DNA of 64,000 nucleotides, from positions 1,607,501 to 1,671,500 of the forward strand of contig JAJOZX010000195.1 of assembly GCA_023014485.1 (NCBI GenBank). Direction: 5' to 3'. This document shows, in pieces, positions 21,307 through 33,500 of the stretch. The notes under the pieces were generated by a model. The model worked only from the letters and a program-made list of their open reading frames with translations, had not been told where the DNA came from and did not search any database. The translations under genes were made by a program, and so were the position numbers. The stretch is from Bathynomus jamesi. Its lineage: Eukaryota > Arthropoda > Malacostraca > Isopoda > Cirolanidae. The stretch's first letter is position 1; each line of letters starts with the position of its first letter.

Positions 21307-21826
21307 ACTGGTTTCCCTAATAAAATATTGCAAGTTCTTTAAATACAAAAAAGGGAAAAATAATACAGAATACTCAATTTACCTATACAAAACTATTAGC
21401 TTACCAATATTAATAAGCCTGTACATATATTATACCTACACCATCTATACACGTAATTACACTGATACGGAAGAACATACCCAATTATATACATATTTAC
21501 AAGTAAACACTCTCCCTATGCCCTAATTAATGAGATACACGAGCAGTAAATACTGATACAAATACGCTACCCCAAACCCGCAGTATAGACAGACAAATAA
21601 AGTTCTGACAAATATAAAATAAATTCAATTGTTGAACAAAAACAGGGACCCAAACATTTTCAGAAAAAACTTCTCTATACACTTTTAGCCATTCACCTTT
21701 TTTAAATTGATAAAACTTAGGATAACATAAAAATCAGCGAAGCAGTTACATGCAGCCAGCCGTTTCTTTGCCAGGCATCTGCTCTTCATCTTCATACGAT
21801 GAGAAACACGAAATTGTGTCCTTGAA

Positions 21827-22062
21827 CATTCATTACCGCTGATTCTGTTCACCAAGCATTCCATCCAGAAATGGCGCAACCGTGCAAGCTGGCAAGTAAA
21901 GTAGTTCTGCATGAACATTCATTGACATTAATCCTGTACACCAGCAGTTCATCCAGAAATGGCGCAGGCGTGTAGGTGGTAGTTAGTTCTCTCTGGGTCC
22001 GTTAATTGATTCATAATTTTCTCTCTGGGTCCGTTAATTGATTCATAATTTTCTCTCTGGAT
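21827..22062. repeat. two tandem duplications in gypsy 3' region
   Basis: An ~90-bp unit containing CCAGAAATGGCGCA occurs twice (21827-21975). A 33-bp unit containing CTCTGGGTCCGTTAATTG follows, also twice (21990-22062). No coding motif. Confidence 0.7.
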
Positions 22063-22463
22063 ACCCCCCCTTTATGATGTTTCAAACACATATATAACCG
22101 TGCCAGTGCCCTAATTTCAATGAAAAAACATACCTATTCCTTATTACATTCTTAGTCACTGGCTATTTTAAAGTTCTATAAAAAAACAGCCGTACATTAA
22201 TTTACGAGTAATTACTAATTACTGCCAATACTAAATAAAAGTACCCTATAAAACAAATAATTAATGCTATTTTCTCCATAAATTACAAATTCTTATTGTC
22301 TATGACAAATTATGACATGCAAATTTAGATACAGGAGTCTATTTTTCATATACAAGTTTATATGCAAGTTTATATACAAGTTTAATTAGAGAGTAAAAAT
22401 AATTCAAATATAATTTCGATAATATCAAAGAAATGCTACACAACTTAAACATTTCTATTATGT

Positions 22464-23643
22464 CTATCTAACCTTATACTCAATTGTATGGACTTGAACA
22501 TTTGAAATTTCCGGCACAGTACCCTTAGAACGAGTTCTAGGGCCTGATTTCGGCTCCAGCTTCTCACTACACACTGCACTTTCAGTCTGTTCACTCTCTG
22601 TTCTAACACACTTGATCCTTTCTAATTCATGACCCCCATTCTCGCTAACTCCTCTCTCTGACTGACTCACATTGATGCTCATTCGCATAACCTTCAATTT
22701 CCTCAAAGCGTATTTTCCCACTAATGAACAATCTATCCATTGGAACCACGCAACTAACCCTCCTAATATTCAAACATTTATCCTGCCTATGCACCCACTC
22801 ATCACCCAAATCATCTCCCTCAAACACCGAATCCTCTAACTCGTACATATCCACCTCATTGCTACCAAACTGTTCACCATTAAAACTATTCATAGAGGAA
22901 TGCCTTACCCTCCTTTCTTACTTGCATTTTTCATTCATGATGGTCCCTTGCCACAAATAAGAGCTACTAGCAATAACCGAATTATCCCATGTCATTTCTT
23001 CAACATCCTCATCCTCTACTGGATCTTTCTCGCACCCATTCACTTCCTTACAAGCTTCATCTAAAACTATTTCGGTTTGTACAGCCGCATCGATCAGCTC
23101 AGCTCATCTCACATTACAGAAACATTCTAAGGTGTCTTCCGTTTGTACCGATACATCCCTTTTCCACTTCAGCACACGATTCAGCCATGTCATACTCCTT
23201 TCAAAACCTTTCTTGCAACTTGTGTTACCCAACAATCTTCTCTTATACCTTCTTTTATTAACTTTATTTACTTGAGTCTCGCTTTCAAACGACTCTTCCC
23301 AGTTGCATCTACGTGTAATCCTCACAAAGCGAGAATTTTTGTTGTCCTTCAATTACAGTCGTGACTCCTCTAATCTTGCTCTCTCCACATTGATACTCTC
23401 CATATTACTAATGGGTTCCACCAACCATCTTTCTATCGCTCCCTCATATTCCTCTACGCAATTTCCCGACTCCTTTATCATACGTTGTCGCTCGATGTAC
23501 TCTTCCAAATACTTTGGCGGTTCCCCGAACAGTTTCAGTTGCGTATGATGCACCCTCAAACATTCACTTTCATTTTCTACAACATACGAAACTCCCCCTT
23601 CCATAACTTTTTTTAACCGAGTATGGACCCACATATCTTTCAC
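22464..23643 (-). pseudogene. gypsy Pol C-terminus or third ORF, degraded
   Basis: Downstream of the integrase core on the minus strand, charged, mostly acidic frames continue with shifts. The last frame contains GPRTRSKGTVPE, close to the RTRSKG-type motif near the end of many gypsy Pol proteins. No transmembrane segment or envelope-like signal is visible. It is probably the Pol tail rather than an env. Confidence 0.45.
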
Positions 23644-24711
23644 TCATTTTCATTTTCAAAGTTCTATCTGTAGTAATTAACTTCCTAAGAACCTTCACGC
23701 CTATTCCATAGGGGGTGAAGTTAGGGTGACCCTCACGCCAAGTCAGTTGCTCATCAAAGGGAATAGGTAACAGCTCGCCTCGTCCCAGGGTGCCCTCTGC
23801 TAATTTCTGTGCAGGTGGCTTACCAGTCTGCGAATGTATAGTCTGATTATAAAGCATTACCGCCTTTGTCAACCCCTCATCCCATTTACCACTCGTCCCA
23901 CGCAAATTTCTCAAAAACTCTGTTATAGTCCTATTCACCCGCTCCACCGCTCCATTACACGCAGGTTTATACGGACTAGAGCATACATGCTGTATTCCGT
24001 ACTTGCTCAACATATCTCCAAACATACTTGACCGAAATTCAGGGTCATTATCACTCAAGACTCGCACCGGTACTTTCAATATTGAGTTCAACATTTGTTC
24101 AAAAGAATCAGACACCGACTGAGCACCCTTATTCCGAAGTGGTTGCACATGTACGAACTTGCTAAAATGGTCCATACAAACTAAACCAATATACCCACTA
24201 AACGTCTTTGGCAATGCAACCACATCCACAGCCACAAGTTCATATGACCTTCTTGTTATCACTTTTAAAGTTGGAGGAAACGTCACCATATGTCCCACTT
24301 TCATCTTCTGGCATTGCTCACATGTCCTACGTTCATTCCGAACTACCATACCTAATCTCGGATGCCATATATACCTGCCACTAAATCACACAATTTGTCC
24401 CTTCCAACATGCGCGAGACACACATGAAAAGTCACAACTCTATGTACTAGCAATTGAAAATCCACTACCGCAGCCCACATTTTCTTTTCCTCATCCCACC
24501 TCACCAAAACATTTTGAATTACACTCAGATGTGGTCTATGGGGCGCATACTCTTTAAATTTTTTATTATTACAGTCCATTTCTTCTTCACTCAGAACCCT
24601 TTTTCGAATTTCTTTTAAAACTTTTACCCTACTTTGCAAATTATCAACTTCATTCAAAGGTAAAAAGTTCTCCCATAACCAACGCAGTGTTTCCTTCTCA
24701 TTATATTCCAA
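23570..24711 (-). pseudogene. gypsy integrase
   Basis: The N-terminal zinc-binding region straddles two frames (HRVVTFHVCLAHVGRDKL, then CEQCQKMK). The catalytic core has AVDVVALPK (first D), SDNDPEF (second D) and NGAVERVNR (E), with 35 residues between the last two, the D35E spacing. A C-terminal segment ending YVGPYSVKK resembles the gypsy DNA-binding tail. A stop near 24350 separates the zinc finger from the core. The protein would join retroelement DNA to the genome. Confidence 0.85.
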
Positions 24712-25113
24712 ATGAACACTCCAGATGTTAATTGCCGATTCATTTCCATAACTACTGTAACGTTTCTGAAATCTAATACTGTATCAGCCCTCTCCAAGTA
24801 GTTGATACCCAGTAAAAAACATACTGGTATAATAGTATCCTTCACAATCGCAAAAGGAAACTCATACTCGCCACACGCATTCTTAACTTTAAGTTTCACC
24901 AGTCTTGACATTGAATTTCGCACCAAGCCCTTGTAAACTGGCACACACTTCTTCAAATTTTCCTTCTACCCCTTTATCACACAAATGCTTAATCACACTC
25001 TCTCTCACTAAACATACTACAGCTCCCATGTCCAGAAACGCACAAAACTTGTATCTATCTACAGTGATCCATGACCATGCTACTGGACCACCTTCATGGC
25101 CACAAGATTCCAA
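24654..25113 (-). pseudogene. second retropepsin-like segment in gypsy Pol
   Basis: Between RNase H and integrase lies a ~130-residue segment over two frames. One reads FCAFLDMGAVVCLVRESV, in the position and style of an aspartic-protease active site (D-T/S-G-A) but with M in place of T or S. The other continues with KLKVKNACGEYEFPF and PVCFLLGINYL, like the flap and LLG strand of retropepsins. A standard protease-like region already occurs at 27437-28204. The duplicate is probably non-catalytic. This placement is unusual for gypsy elements. Confidence 0.5.
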
Positions 25114-26973
25114 TCTCTCTCTCGCTCATGTCCAGCTTCTTTCATAAATAAATTTAATGGCATTAAATCTTCCTTCAATTCTCCTCTCTCCATATCCTTT
25201 TTACTCATTTCTACTTCCTTCTGATCTACATGCCCTACCATTTCTACATCTTTCCTAAACTCGCTCATCTTCTTTACAGGATTAAAGTGAATTCCTCCCA
25301 AACTCTGCAAATGGACTTCTTTCAACCCTTCCTCTCCTTTAACACGAAATCCAATGTACGTAACTGAACATTCAGGTATAAAATGCACCCAAATCTTAAC
25401 TCTAAACATATCACTGACCATAAGTAAAACTTTTATGTCTGGCATTACTCTGACATCTTTCATGTGTTTCAATTCTTTCAAACTCCTACCACCCTTATTC
25501 AACTTGTACAATTTAGCATGCTTCAGCAGCTCATCCACCACTTTTTCTCTAAATTCTTGCAAACTCTCAGGCACTCCCTCAATCTGTTGCTCGTTCAAAA
25601 CTATCTTCAAACTTTCAAACATAGACTGCGTTCCACCGGCCACTTCCTTAATTACTTCTAAACCTTCTGGCAGCTCATTCCTCAATTCAACCTCACACCA
25701 TTCATCTCTAGTCCAATGATTCTGCTGTCGAGACATCGCATCAGCACATACATTACTCTTACCTTCAATATATCGCACTTCAAAAGTATATTCGCTCAAA
25801 TCATCCATCGTACGTGCAAGCCTGCTGTCAATCATTTTCATACTAGTCAAATAAATCAACGGCCTATGATCAGTATACAATATAAATTTGCGCCGAAGTA
25901 AGAATGGTCTAAAGAATTTTGCTGCCCACCTCATCGCCGCCAATTCACGTTCTATCACTGAGTAGCTTCGCTCCGCTCTATTAAATGTAGTAGATGCATA
26001 CGAGATAACTCTGTCTATACCCTCCTGCTTTTGAACCAACGCACCCGCACCGACACTTGACGCATCCACGAATAACTCCAACATATCAGCATTCTCAGAA
26101 TAGTCTGGAAACGTTAACATAATATCCTCATACATAGCCTTTTTTAACACCTCAAACGCATTCACACGCTCTTCTGTCCAAACTACTTTATCTTTCCTTT
26201 TACCTGCAGTTAACCGAGACAGAGGTTCTGCTATTTCGGAACAATGGGGTATAAATTTTCGTTGAAAATTTACTAACCCTAAAAATTCTCACCCCTCCCA
26301 CATCAAGTGGTCTTCCAAAATTAATCACCTGCTGTACATACTCAGGCTTTTTACTCAGTCCTTTACTACTCACGATATGACCTAAAAAGGGCACTTCCTC
26401 ACTCATCCACTTACATTTAACAGGCTTTATTTTCATACCAGCATCCACAACCTTTGCAAAACCAGCTCTAGTAACTTTATATGCTCATCAACACTTCGCT
26501 CCATTATCAATACGTCATCAAGGTACACAATAACTTTCGTCCATGTAAAACCATCTAACACTCTTTGCATTTCCCTTTGAAAGGCGAAGGCGCTGTTTTC
26601 AACCCAAATGAAACCGACTTGAACCGGTACTGCCCATGCTCAGTTATAAATGCAGTGAAATCCCGACTGCTCTCCTCCAATGGCATTGATAATATCCACG
26701 CACGAGATCTAAAGATGTAAAATATTTCATACCATGCATGCTAAAGACCAAATCTTGCAAATTAGGCATAGGAAATTTATCATCTTTCGTTACCGCATTC
26801 ACTCTCCTATAATCAATACACAATCTAACCGACCCATCCTTCTTTCGCACAGGCACCACAGGTGAACTCCATGCAGACTTACTAGGCTCAATTATATCAA
26901 GCATACATAATTCTTTACACTGGCGTTCTATCTCCAAACTAGTTTCCCGATCAAATCTTCTAGGACGTGACAT
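25080..26973 (-). pseudogene. gypsy reverse transcriptase and RNase H
   Basis: RT motifs: [41 protein letters not shown] with the first catalytic D, and YLDD (codons at 26514-26525) in another frame. The RNase H has LFVDASSVGAGALV, RELAAMRWA and YTDHRPLIYL with its acidic residues, then CADAMSR. Frameshifts fall at about 26645, 26450 and 26200. A long C-terminal extension to 25080 has no motif I recognise. Similar in order to Ty3/gypsy. Confidence 0.9.
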
Positions 26974-27436
26974 AATGGCGTATAATCGTACAACTCTATC
27001 TTATGCGAAGTCAAAGCAGCACGTCTTACATCACTATCACCCTTACTCAACACCACCTTGTTCTTCCATATTACTCGCTCCAACTTTTCACGCTCATCTT
27101 TACTCAATCCCTCCGGCAATAGCACCTCTTTCATCATTTCCTCTTTACGCCAGTCACTCGCCTCATTTTCACCAGACACTACATTATGCACCAAAGTCCC
27201 TATATGCACGTTAGTCTCATCATTCTCAACCACCACAACTTCATCCTCGTATACCATTGAACATGCAAATCCTAGTCTCATTCCCTCCTTTAGTTTTACT
27301 TCTTTCGAGGAATTACACTGAACTAATACTTTATTTTCCGCACTATCCCAGTCAATTAACCCAGGCCACAATTCAATTTTCACCTTTAGCTCTGGATCTA
27401 CAAATTCATCTAAAACCAAGACATTTTCTTCATTCC

Positions 27437-28204
27437 TTACACAGGACACGCATTTCCTCCTAGCTTAACGACATCGCACGATACCCTAACTTTAACCAAA
27501 TTCCAATTTTTCTTATCTAACACTACACTCTCTGCAACGTACACTGGTATCTTTGATACTACCCTAACGCATCTGTTCTGTTCATTATTGAAATACAACT
27601 CGTCTGTTTCCCCACTGGGGCCAGTACGTTTTATACATGTCTTCCTCGCATAAATTATTAAACCCTTACTAACAAAAAAGTTTTTACCCAGAACGATCTC
27701 ATATGGAGAGTTATTTACCACATTAAAATCACACATACCAAAATCGATACCATGAATTACCGCCTGCGCAGTCAACATACCCTTCCCAACCAACCGATCT
27801 CCTTCTCCAATACCTTTCAACCTAATGTGCACACTGTCATCAATCTCAAAGTTAGACATACCAGAAACAACATCCCTGCTAATGAGACAAAACTGCGCAT
27901 CTGAATCCAACATCGCTTCAGTTTCCGTACAATTCAGTTCCACTGGTCCCTTCCACAGTTTTCCACTCTTCAAACCTACGCATTCATTAGCCAAGTACAC
28001 AATCGTATTTTCCATCATTCGCTCTCCTTCGTCTTTTTTTCCACGCTGCGGTAATGGACTACGTTGCTCACACTGAACATCCGTGGTCCATTCACTAGCA
28101 TTTGGGTCAAGGTCAGAATTATTAACAATTCGTTCCCATTCTAACATTTCCTTGCGGGAAATGTCCCACGACTCGTACATTTCACCCACACGTTCATCAT
28201 TCAC
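27437..28204 (-). pseudogene. gypsy protease domain
   Basis: A 255-codon frame contains AMLDSDAQFCLIS, the retropepsin active-site position with DSD instead of DSG or DTG, and later EIVLGKNFF, matching the LLG/VLG strand. The changed glycine probably abolishes activity. Following it, 26928-27449 encodes a linker to RT. Confidence 0.7.
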
Positions 28205-28238
28205 TCGCTCCGGCGTGTTCCCTTCAGACCGGAGCTTC

Positions 28239-29906
28239 CTAATTTAAATTTTCTGCTTGTGCCTCACTCACATTATTCGCTCCCATCTGTCCAGGTTCAC
28301 CAGTAGTCTCTCTACACTTACCAATCTGATTTCTTTGTCTTATCTGAGCAATCACCGGACAACTAATCGCACGATGCCCTGGATCATTACATCCATAACA
28401 TAAGACCACTCTTTCAGCTCCACTCTCACCCCTAGCACTCATTACGTCACGCTTTTTATCACACATACTAGCTCTGTGTCCCTGGCTACCACACAACAAA
28501 CACAAACCTTTCATTTTCAAGCAGTCTTTCATAACATGTCCACTTTTCTTACTGCAAATCCCTCTTAGCTTGCACATTCTTAGCAGCAGATGGTTGGCCT
28601 TGGTAAGCCACCTGCGGTTGTCCGAACTGGTAATCCCCTTGTTGGAGTCTATCCTGTTGCAATACATTGCTATACGAGCGTGAAGTGCCAGCTTGTCCTT
28701 CCTGTGCAAACGTCCATACCGGTAACGGGACTACCTCTTCCTGCTTCCTGTCCATCATATCCCCTATAGCATCATCGTCTAATGCCCATGAAACTATATT
28801 TCTCCATCTTAGCTTTTTACCTTCTACATCTCGACCCATTTGCGCTCTAAATCTCCTTGCCGTCTCTGGAGGGATCGTAGCCATGAATTGTTCTCTCAAG
28901 GCTTGTTTATCTCTCTCCCCCTCAGGCACTGCTGCTTCATACAGTGTTTGGAGCCGGAGCGCATATTCACCCAGCTTTTCATTCTCTCATATTTGCTGTC
29001 CAAAATTCACGTTGAGTTACAACTTTACTATCCTGTCGTTCTTCACTACACCAACTTTTAATTCCAGTCACAACTGTTTCATATTTAACGCCCGGCTTAT
29101 ATACACTAAAATACACACGTCTCGCATGCTCATCCAAGAAATTTCTAAGTTCCACTGCCCATCTATTCTTATCACTTCCAAACTGCTCACTTGCATACCT
29201 CTCAAAGTCTTCCAGAACGTCTTCTACCTTTTGCACACGATCCAAACCATAAGGCCAAGGCTTCGAAGCCTTAATACGCTCACGTTCATACTTAGTTTTC
29301 TTCATTAATAGTTTCTCACTCTCAATTGCTATCAACACCATCCACCCTGCATCCGCTGCACAAACACCCTTATCTCTCATGGCATAAAAATCTTCCAAAT
29401 ACACGTTCATTCTGGGCAAGGGAGTCTCCTCATTCGAAAAATCTGAACTAGAACTTCCATCCACTGTGTACTTTCTACACTTAACACCTTTATCACTTCT
29501 TCCAAACTTACTTTCACAATCACGCTTAGCCTTATTTCTCAGTCTCCTTTTCCTTTTACTTTGCACCTCTTTCCATTCACCAGGACTTTCGCAATCATAC
29601 TCAGATTTATCGCTTTCAGAGTAATAAGCAACCTTCTTCTCCAAACGCCTTGGCAAGTGCACCCGTCCCACTTCAACCAATTTCTTACTCACATACCCTT
29701 CCTCCATTTTACGCATGCGCTCAAAAAAGCTTTCAGTTTCACATCTTTACCTTCAGTTCCTTCTTCATTCAGCAATTCTTGTACAGAACTCTCTATTGCA
29801 GTCATCGCACCATCAAATCATTTAAACCGTCACTTGCCTTCAATCTAACCGACTGCCGCCCCTTCTCATCCGCAGTCATGTCTCCTAATGCTCCTTCTTC
29901 AACCAT
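28239..29906 (-). pseudogene. gypsy Gag with CCHC zinc knuckles
   Basis: Gag-like frames start near 29906 (MVEEGAL) and shift near 29815, 28980 and 28600. The C-terminal part holds two clear zinc knuckles, CLLCGSQGHRASMC and CYGCNDPGHRAISC, and a weaker one before them. The central region (WPYGLDRVQKVEDVLEDF) resembles the capsid of arthropod gypsy elements. The protein would package element RNA. Confidence 0.75.
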
Positions 29907-30053
29907 CCTAAACAATATGATTAAATCAAGCTTTCAAAACTAGAAAATCAAATTATGAAAAATTAAAAGAAAAGTACATACAATGAAACCAAAACCGAAC
30001 GGTATAACAAATTGAGTAAATGGGAAAAAAATATCTTAGCTAGGGATGTCAAC

Positions 30054-30882
30054 TGTTACCGTGACCAGGATTCCACAAACAATTATATATGTCCCCTTTA
30101 CAGCGCGAGGCCGTCCCAGCCAGGAACAGTAAAACATTAAATTACAAAACTATATATTAATAAATACAAAGCAAATCAGGCTGCCTACACAAGTTATTAT
30201 TACCCTAACCCAGTACTGTCCAACTTCTATAAAGCGCGGCCAAGATGTTGCCTATAATCATACACTGTTGGTTAATACGACTTAGGAACCCGCTGAATGT
30301 TGTTCTCCCTACTAGAAATGACAAAATAGGGAAGAAAATTCAGAAATTAAATTTGGAAAAATTCCATTCCGCGGACCGCATGCGGCCCGCGGGCCGCAAG
30401 TTGGACAGCGTTGCGGCCTAACCTAAACTTAACTTAAACTTAACTTAACCTAAACGTAAACTTAACTTAAGCTTAACCTAAACTTAAACTTAAACCTACA
30501 ATATTAAATATTTAAATAACTGGCACTTGTAAAAATAGGGGTTTATTTAGAGAGCTTGCAAGAAGTTGCGAAGTCTGGCTCCCAACAACGTCTCCTCTTT
30601 TGCAGAGGGCAATTCTTAGATTACTGGTGTTACAGTATGCTGTATCTCCAACCAAATCTAATACAAAAATTCTTTTACAGGGAAACCTTCGATAATACTT
30701 GTTTCTTATTTTAAATTTTACACGCTTTAATCACCAAAATTTCCAGTTCAAGACCAGCTGTCCGCTTTCAAGCAACCAAAATTCAAAAGTCCAAGCACGC
30801 ACGAAATTCAGCCACGTAATACATACCATACAACCAACTACCCAACGGATCATCCAAAAATCACAACATGCACCTTGTTACA
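30054..30882 (-). repeat. 5' LTR of gypsy element
   Basis: 829 bp, longer than its partner because a 203-bp MITE (30211-30413) has inserted and the CTAAACTTAA tract differs. Elsewhere it is nearly identical to 20536-21195. Confidence 0.9.
30211..30413. mobile_element. hAT-like MITE inside 5' LTR
   Basis: Ends CAGTACTGTCCAACTT and, in reverse complement, CAACGCTGTCCAACTT. A GC-rich palindrome GCGGCCCGCGGGCCGC lies near the right end. It is absent from the other LTR, so it inserted after the gypsy element. The flanks are CCTAA-rich, so the 8-bp duplication is not readable. Confidence 0.7.
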
Positions 30883-30886
30883 ATCC

Positions 30887-32273
30887 GAACGTAGACTCCG
30901 CGATCAGACCGATTCCTCACGATGACACGATGCCGATTCCGGTACCTCCACAGCATGGACTCGATTGTTTAGAAGACGAAAGGGAATCCGACGAAGATGC
31001 GATTAGCGAAGATGCGGCACCTTCGGCTGATCTTCACTGCACACCTGACGAAGAACAATCGGAGCCGGAGAGGCTTACCCAAAACGAGTTGAATGATCTC
31101 ATTAGAGACTTAGCCCTTTCCAAAGAGGAATCAGAACTTCTCGTCTCGAGGCTCAAGCAGAAACACTTACTTGAGAAGAACGTCCGAGTGTGTCACTATC
31201 GAAAACGAAACCATGATTTGGCGACATTCTTTACAGTAGACGGTCCGCTCTGCTATTGCCATGATATCACTGGACTTTTCGAGAACTTGTCACAGGTACA
31301 TACACCATCTGAGTGGTGCCTCTTTATTGATTCCTCATAGCGAAGCTTAAAAGCGGCTCTCCTGCATAACGGGAACTTAAAGCCGTCCATCCCGATCGCT
31401 CACTCTGTTCATCTACAGGAGACGTACGATAGCATGAATATACTACTCGAAGCAATCCAATACAGCACTCATCAATGGAAATCTGTGGTGATCTCAAAGT
31501 CATTGGTATGTTAATGGGCATGCAAGGAGGGTTCACAAAATACTGTTGTTTCCTATGCCTATGGGACAGCCGTGTTACCGCGGATCATTACATCAGACGT
31601 GATTGGCATCAAAGAAGCACATACGAGCCAGGAACGGGCAGTGTCCAGTGTGTTCCTTTAGTTGATCCAAAAAAGATTTTCCTGCCACCTCTCCATATTA
31701 AGCTCGACTTAATAAAAATTTTGTGAAAGCGATGGGTAAAGCGAATTCGAGAGGGTTTCACAACCCTGTTGAGGAATTTCAAACATCAGTGCCGCGAAAT
31801 TGAAGGAGGGAATCTTTGTGTGGCCCCAAATCAGGGAGGTTCCGCAGGATGAAGGCTTTGAAGAAAGCCTCAATGCCTTAGAACTAAAAGCATGGCAGGC
31901 TTTCAAATGGATTTGTGGAAACTTTTTGGGTAACCACAAGTCTCCCGCATACAAAGATGGAGTTCAGAAACTGCTCGATGCATATCAAGAAATGGGCTGT
32001 GGCATGTCCTTGAAAATACAATTTTTACATTCGCATCTAGATTTCTTTCCCGAAAACCTTGGCGCGGTGAGTGACGAGCAACGGCTAACGCTTCCATCAA
32101 GACATCCAGTGAATGGAAAATCGCTACCAAGGTTTCTGGAACGAAAGTATGCTGGCAGACTACTGCTGGATGTTGTACCACGACGATCCAGACAAGGTTT
32201 ACAAAAGAAAATCGTACTCGCAACATTTTTAGAATGGTGTATATTTCTTTTTATGAATAAAGTTGCACTTTAA
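30887..32273 (+). pseudogene. transposon-like protein, 3' part after gypsy insertion
   Basis: It continues in frame from 20535: SAIRPIPHDD, then an acidic stretch and a leucine-rich KEESELLVSRLKQKHLLEK segment. After a stop near 31338 come shifted frames with MGMQGGFTKYCCFLCLWDS, LPPLHIKLDLIKI and FLHSHLDFFPENLGAVSDEQ, and a last shift near 32090. The order is that of a protein family repeated in arthropods, which I believe to be transposon-encoded without a settled name. At least three disruptions besides the gypsy insertion make it dead. Confidence 0.6.
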
Positions 32274-32294
32274 CGATAAATTGTGTTGAAATTA

Positions 32295-32360
32295 ACACCA
32301 GTCATATTTCGATAAATAGATGTGCTAGAGGAAACCTGAAAACAGATTTGGAATCAGCGT
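32295..32360 (-). repeat. right arm of long-range inverted repeat
   Basis: Reverse complement of 19142-19208 with about 80 percent match, just past the end of the transposon-like gene. Confidence 0.6.
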
Positions 32361-32476
32361 ACAAAACTGGTGTAGAAAAGTGTGTATACATCTTTGATGA
32401 GAGAAAAAAGTTCAAACGAAAAAAGAAAGTCTTTGTTGCTGAAGAAAATAATACAATAATTTTAGTATGATATATA

Positions 32477-32551
32477 CAGGGTGGCCCAAAAGTCTGTTGC
32501 CACGAAAAAAGTTTAGAATGCGTCGGAGCAACAGACTTTTGGGCTACCCTG
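32477..32551. mobile_element. 75-bp mini-mariner fold-back element
   Basis: CAGGGTGGCCCAAAAGTCTG at the left is mirrored at the right (CAGACTTTTGGGCTACCCTG), flanked by TA on both sides. There is almost no internal sequence. It looks like a minimal Tc1/mariner MITE and lies 200 bp upstream of a Rab3 exon. Confidence 0.85.
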
Positions 32552-32749
32552 TACAAATTATATAGATTTTATTTTATAAGAATGTGGCCTTTAAGTTTTT
32601 GGCTTTTCATGAGTTCTATAACTATTTTATGAAATCAAAGGACTCCTTAAGTAGCAACGTTAGAGTCTTGACATTTTAGCTTTAGAGAAATATCTTTTAA
32701 TAAGTTTTTTATGCATATGATTGGTTTCAAAAGACCTTTCTTCTTTCAG

Positions 32750-32921
32750 GTGTACGCAGATCAAAACTTATTCTTGGGATAATGCTCAGGTGATTCTAGT
32801 AGGTAACAAATGCGACATAGAAGATGAACGTGTCATTTCCTACGAACGAGGCAAGCAACTCGCCGACCAGTTAGGTTTAGAGTTTTATGAAACGTCCGCC
32901 AAGGAAAATATAAATGTTAAA
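32750..32921 (+). CDS. Rab3: Rab3, penultimate coding exon
   Basis: Rab3 is the synaptic-vesicle small GTPase that controls vesicle docking and release. A polypyrimidine tract and TTTCAG at 32740-32749 precede the exon and AAA/GTAAGT follows, giving a 172-bp exon. The first base completes a codon from the preceding exon. The peptide [20 protein letters not shown] is diagnostic of Rab3, contains the NKCD guanine-specificity motif, and is followed by [11 protein letters not shown] with the SAK motif. No stop occurs. Upstream exons with the P-loop and switch regions were not found in the window, implying a very long preceding intron. Confidence 0.95.
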
Positions 32922-33100
32922 GTAAGTGAGTTAAGTTTTGTTGATATTAACGAATTTATCCAGTTGCAGGTTTTCACACAGTAACAATAAATGAATTTAG
33001 AAAATAACAGTTGCGTTTGGTTATTATGTACTTTCAACCTCTCAAATGTCCGTGCGATGATTCCTCATTTCACGAAGGTCACGCTTGTTGCCCCTCCTCT

Positions 33101-33131
<31 letters not shown>

Positions 33132-33500
33132 ATATTTGGTGAATTCAGAAATTTCCTATAACTCTTGTTATGCTAAACCTAGAATGAAGTTGTATTATTT
33201 TCATCATAAATGTGGTAAAATCGGAATTAAAAGAATGCAGATTCTGTCAATGGTAGAAGAGCATTATAAGAAGTTATCTTACGAAAGAAATAGATTAATC
33301 TAATATCTACACGTGAATTTTAACCAATTATTATTACCTTATAACACCTGTTTTCGTTTGATTAATTCTCTGAGAAATTGTATTGGCTTAAATAAGAATA
33401 TTTCTGGTTTACAATTCTTAATTCTTTATGTATGATAATATATTTTATTCTATATTGTTAATGTAATCAAAATATAAGAAACTTTTTTACCTATGTTCAG
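32922..33500 (+). other. Rab3 intron with LINE fragment and (TA)n
   Basis: A 579-bp intron from GTAAGT to TTCAG. It contains about 50 bp matching the LINE A 3' end (CACGAAGGTCACGCTTG and neighbours, 33048-33100), followed by a TA microsatellite at 33101-33127. This is the same LINE-then-TA arrangement as at 46665. Confidence 0.8.

Larger units (their letters stand above)
20536..30882 (-). mobile_element. gypsy-type LTR retrotransposon, 10.3 kb
   Basis: It is flanked by ATCC direct repeats (20532-20535 and 30883-30886), and both LTRs run TG to CA. On the minus strand, gag, zinc knuckles, protease, RT-RNase H and integrase follow in gypsy order. A purine tract AGGGTGGGGAGG abuts the 3' LTR. 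Downstream of the 5' LTR (30053 leftwards) I see no TGG-starting primer-binding site, so the primer is unclear. Many frameshifts inactivate the coding region, although the LTRs remain very similar outside repeat-length changes and a MITE insertion. Confidence 0.9.

Noticed and set aside
22464..23643. Envelope gene for the gypsy element
   Set aside because: No signal peptide, transmembrane segment or furin-like site; RTRSKG near the end fits a Pol tail.
24905..29848. Plus-strand open frames across the gypsy element
   Set aside because: Antisense shadows of gag-pol.
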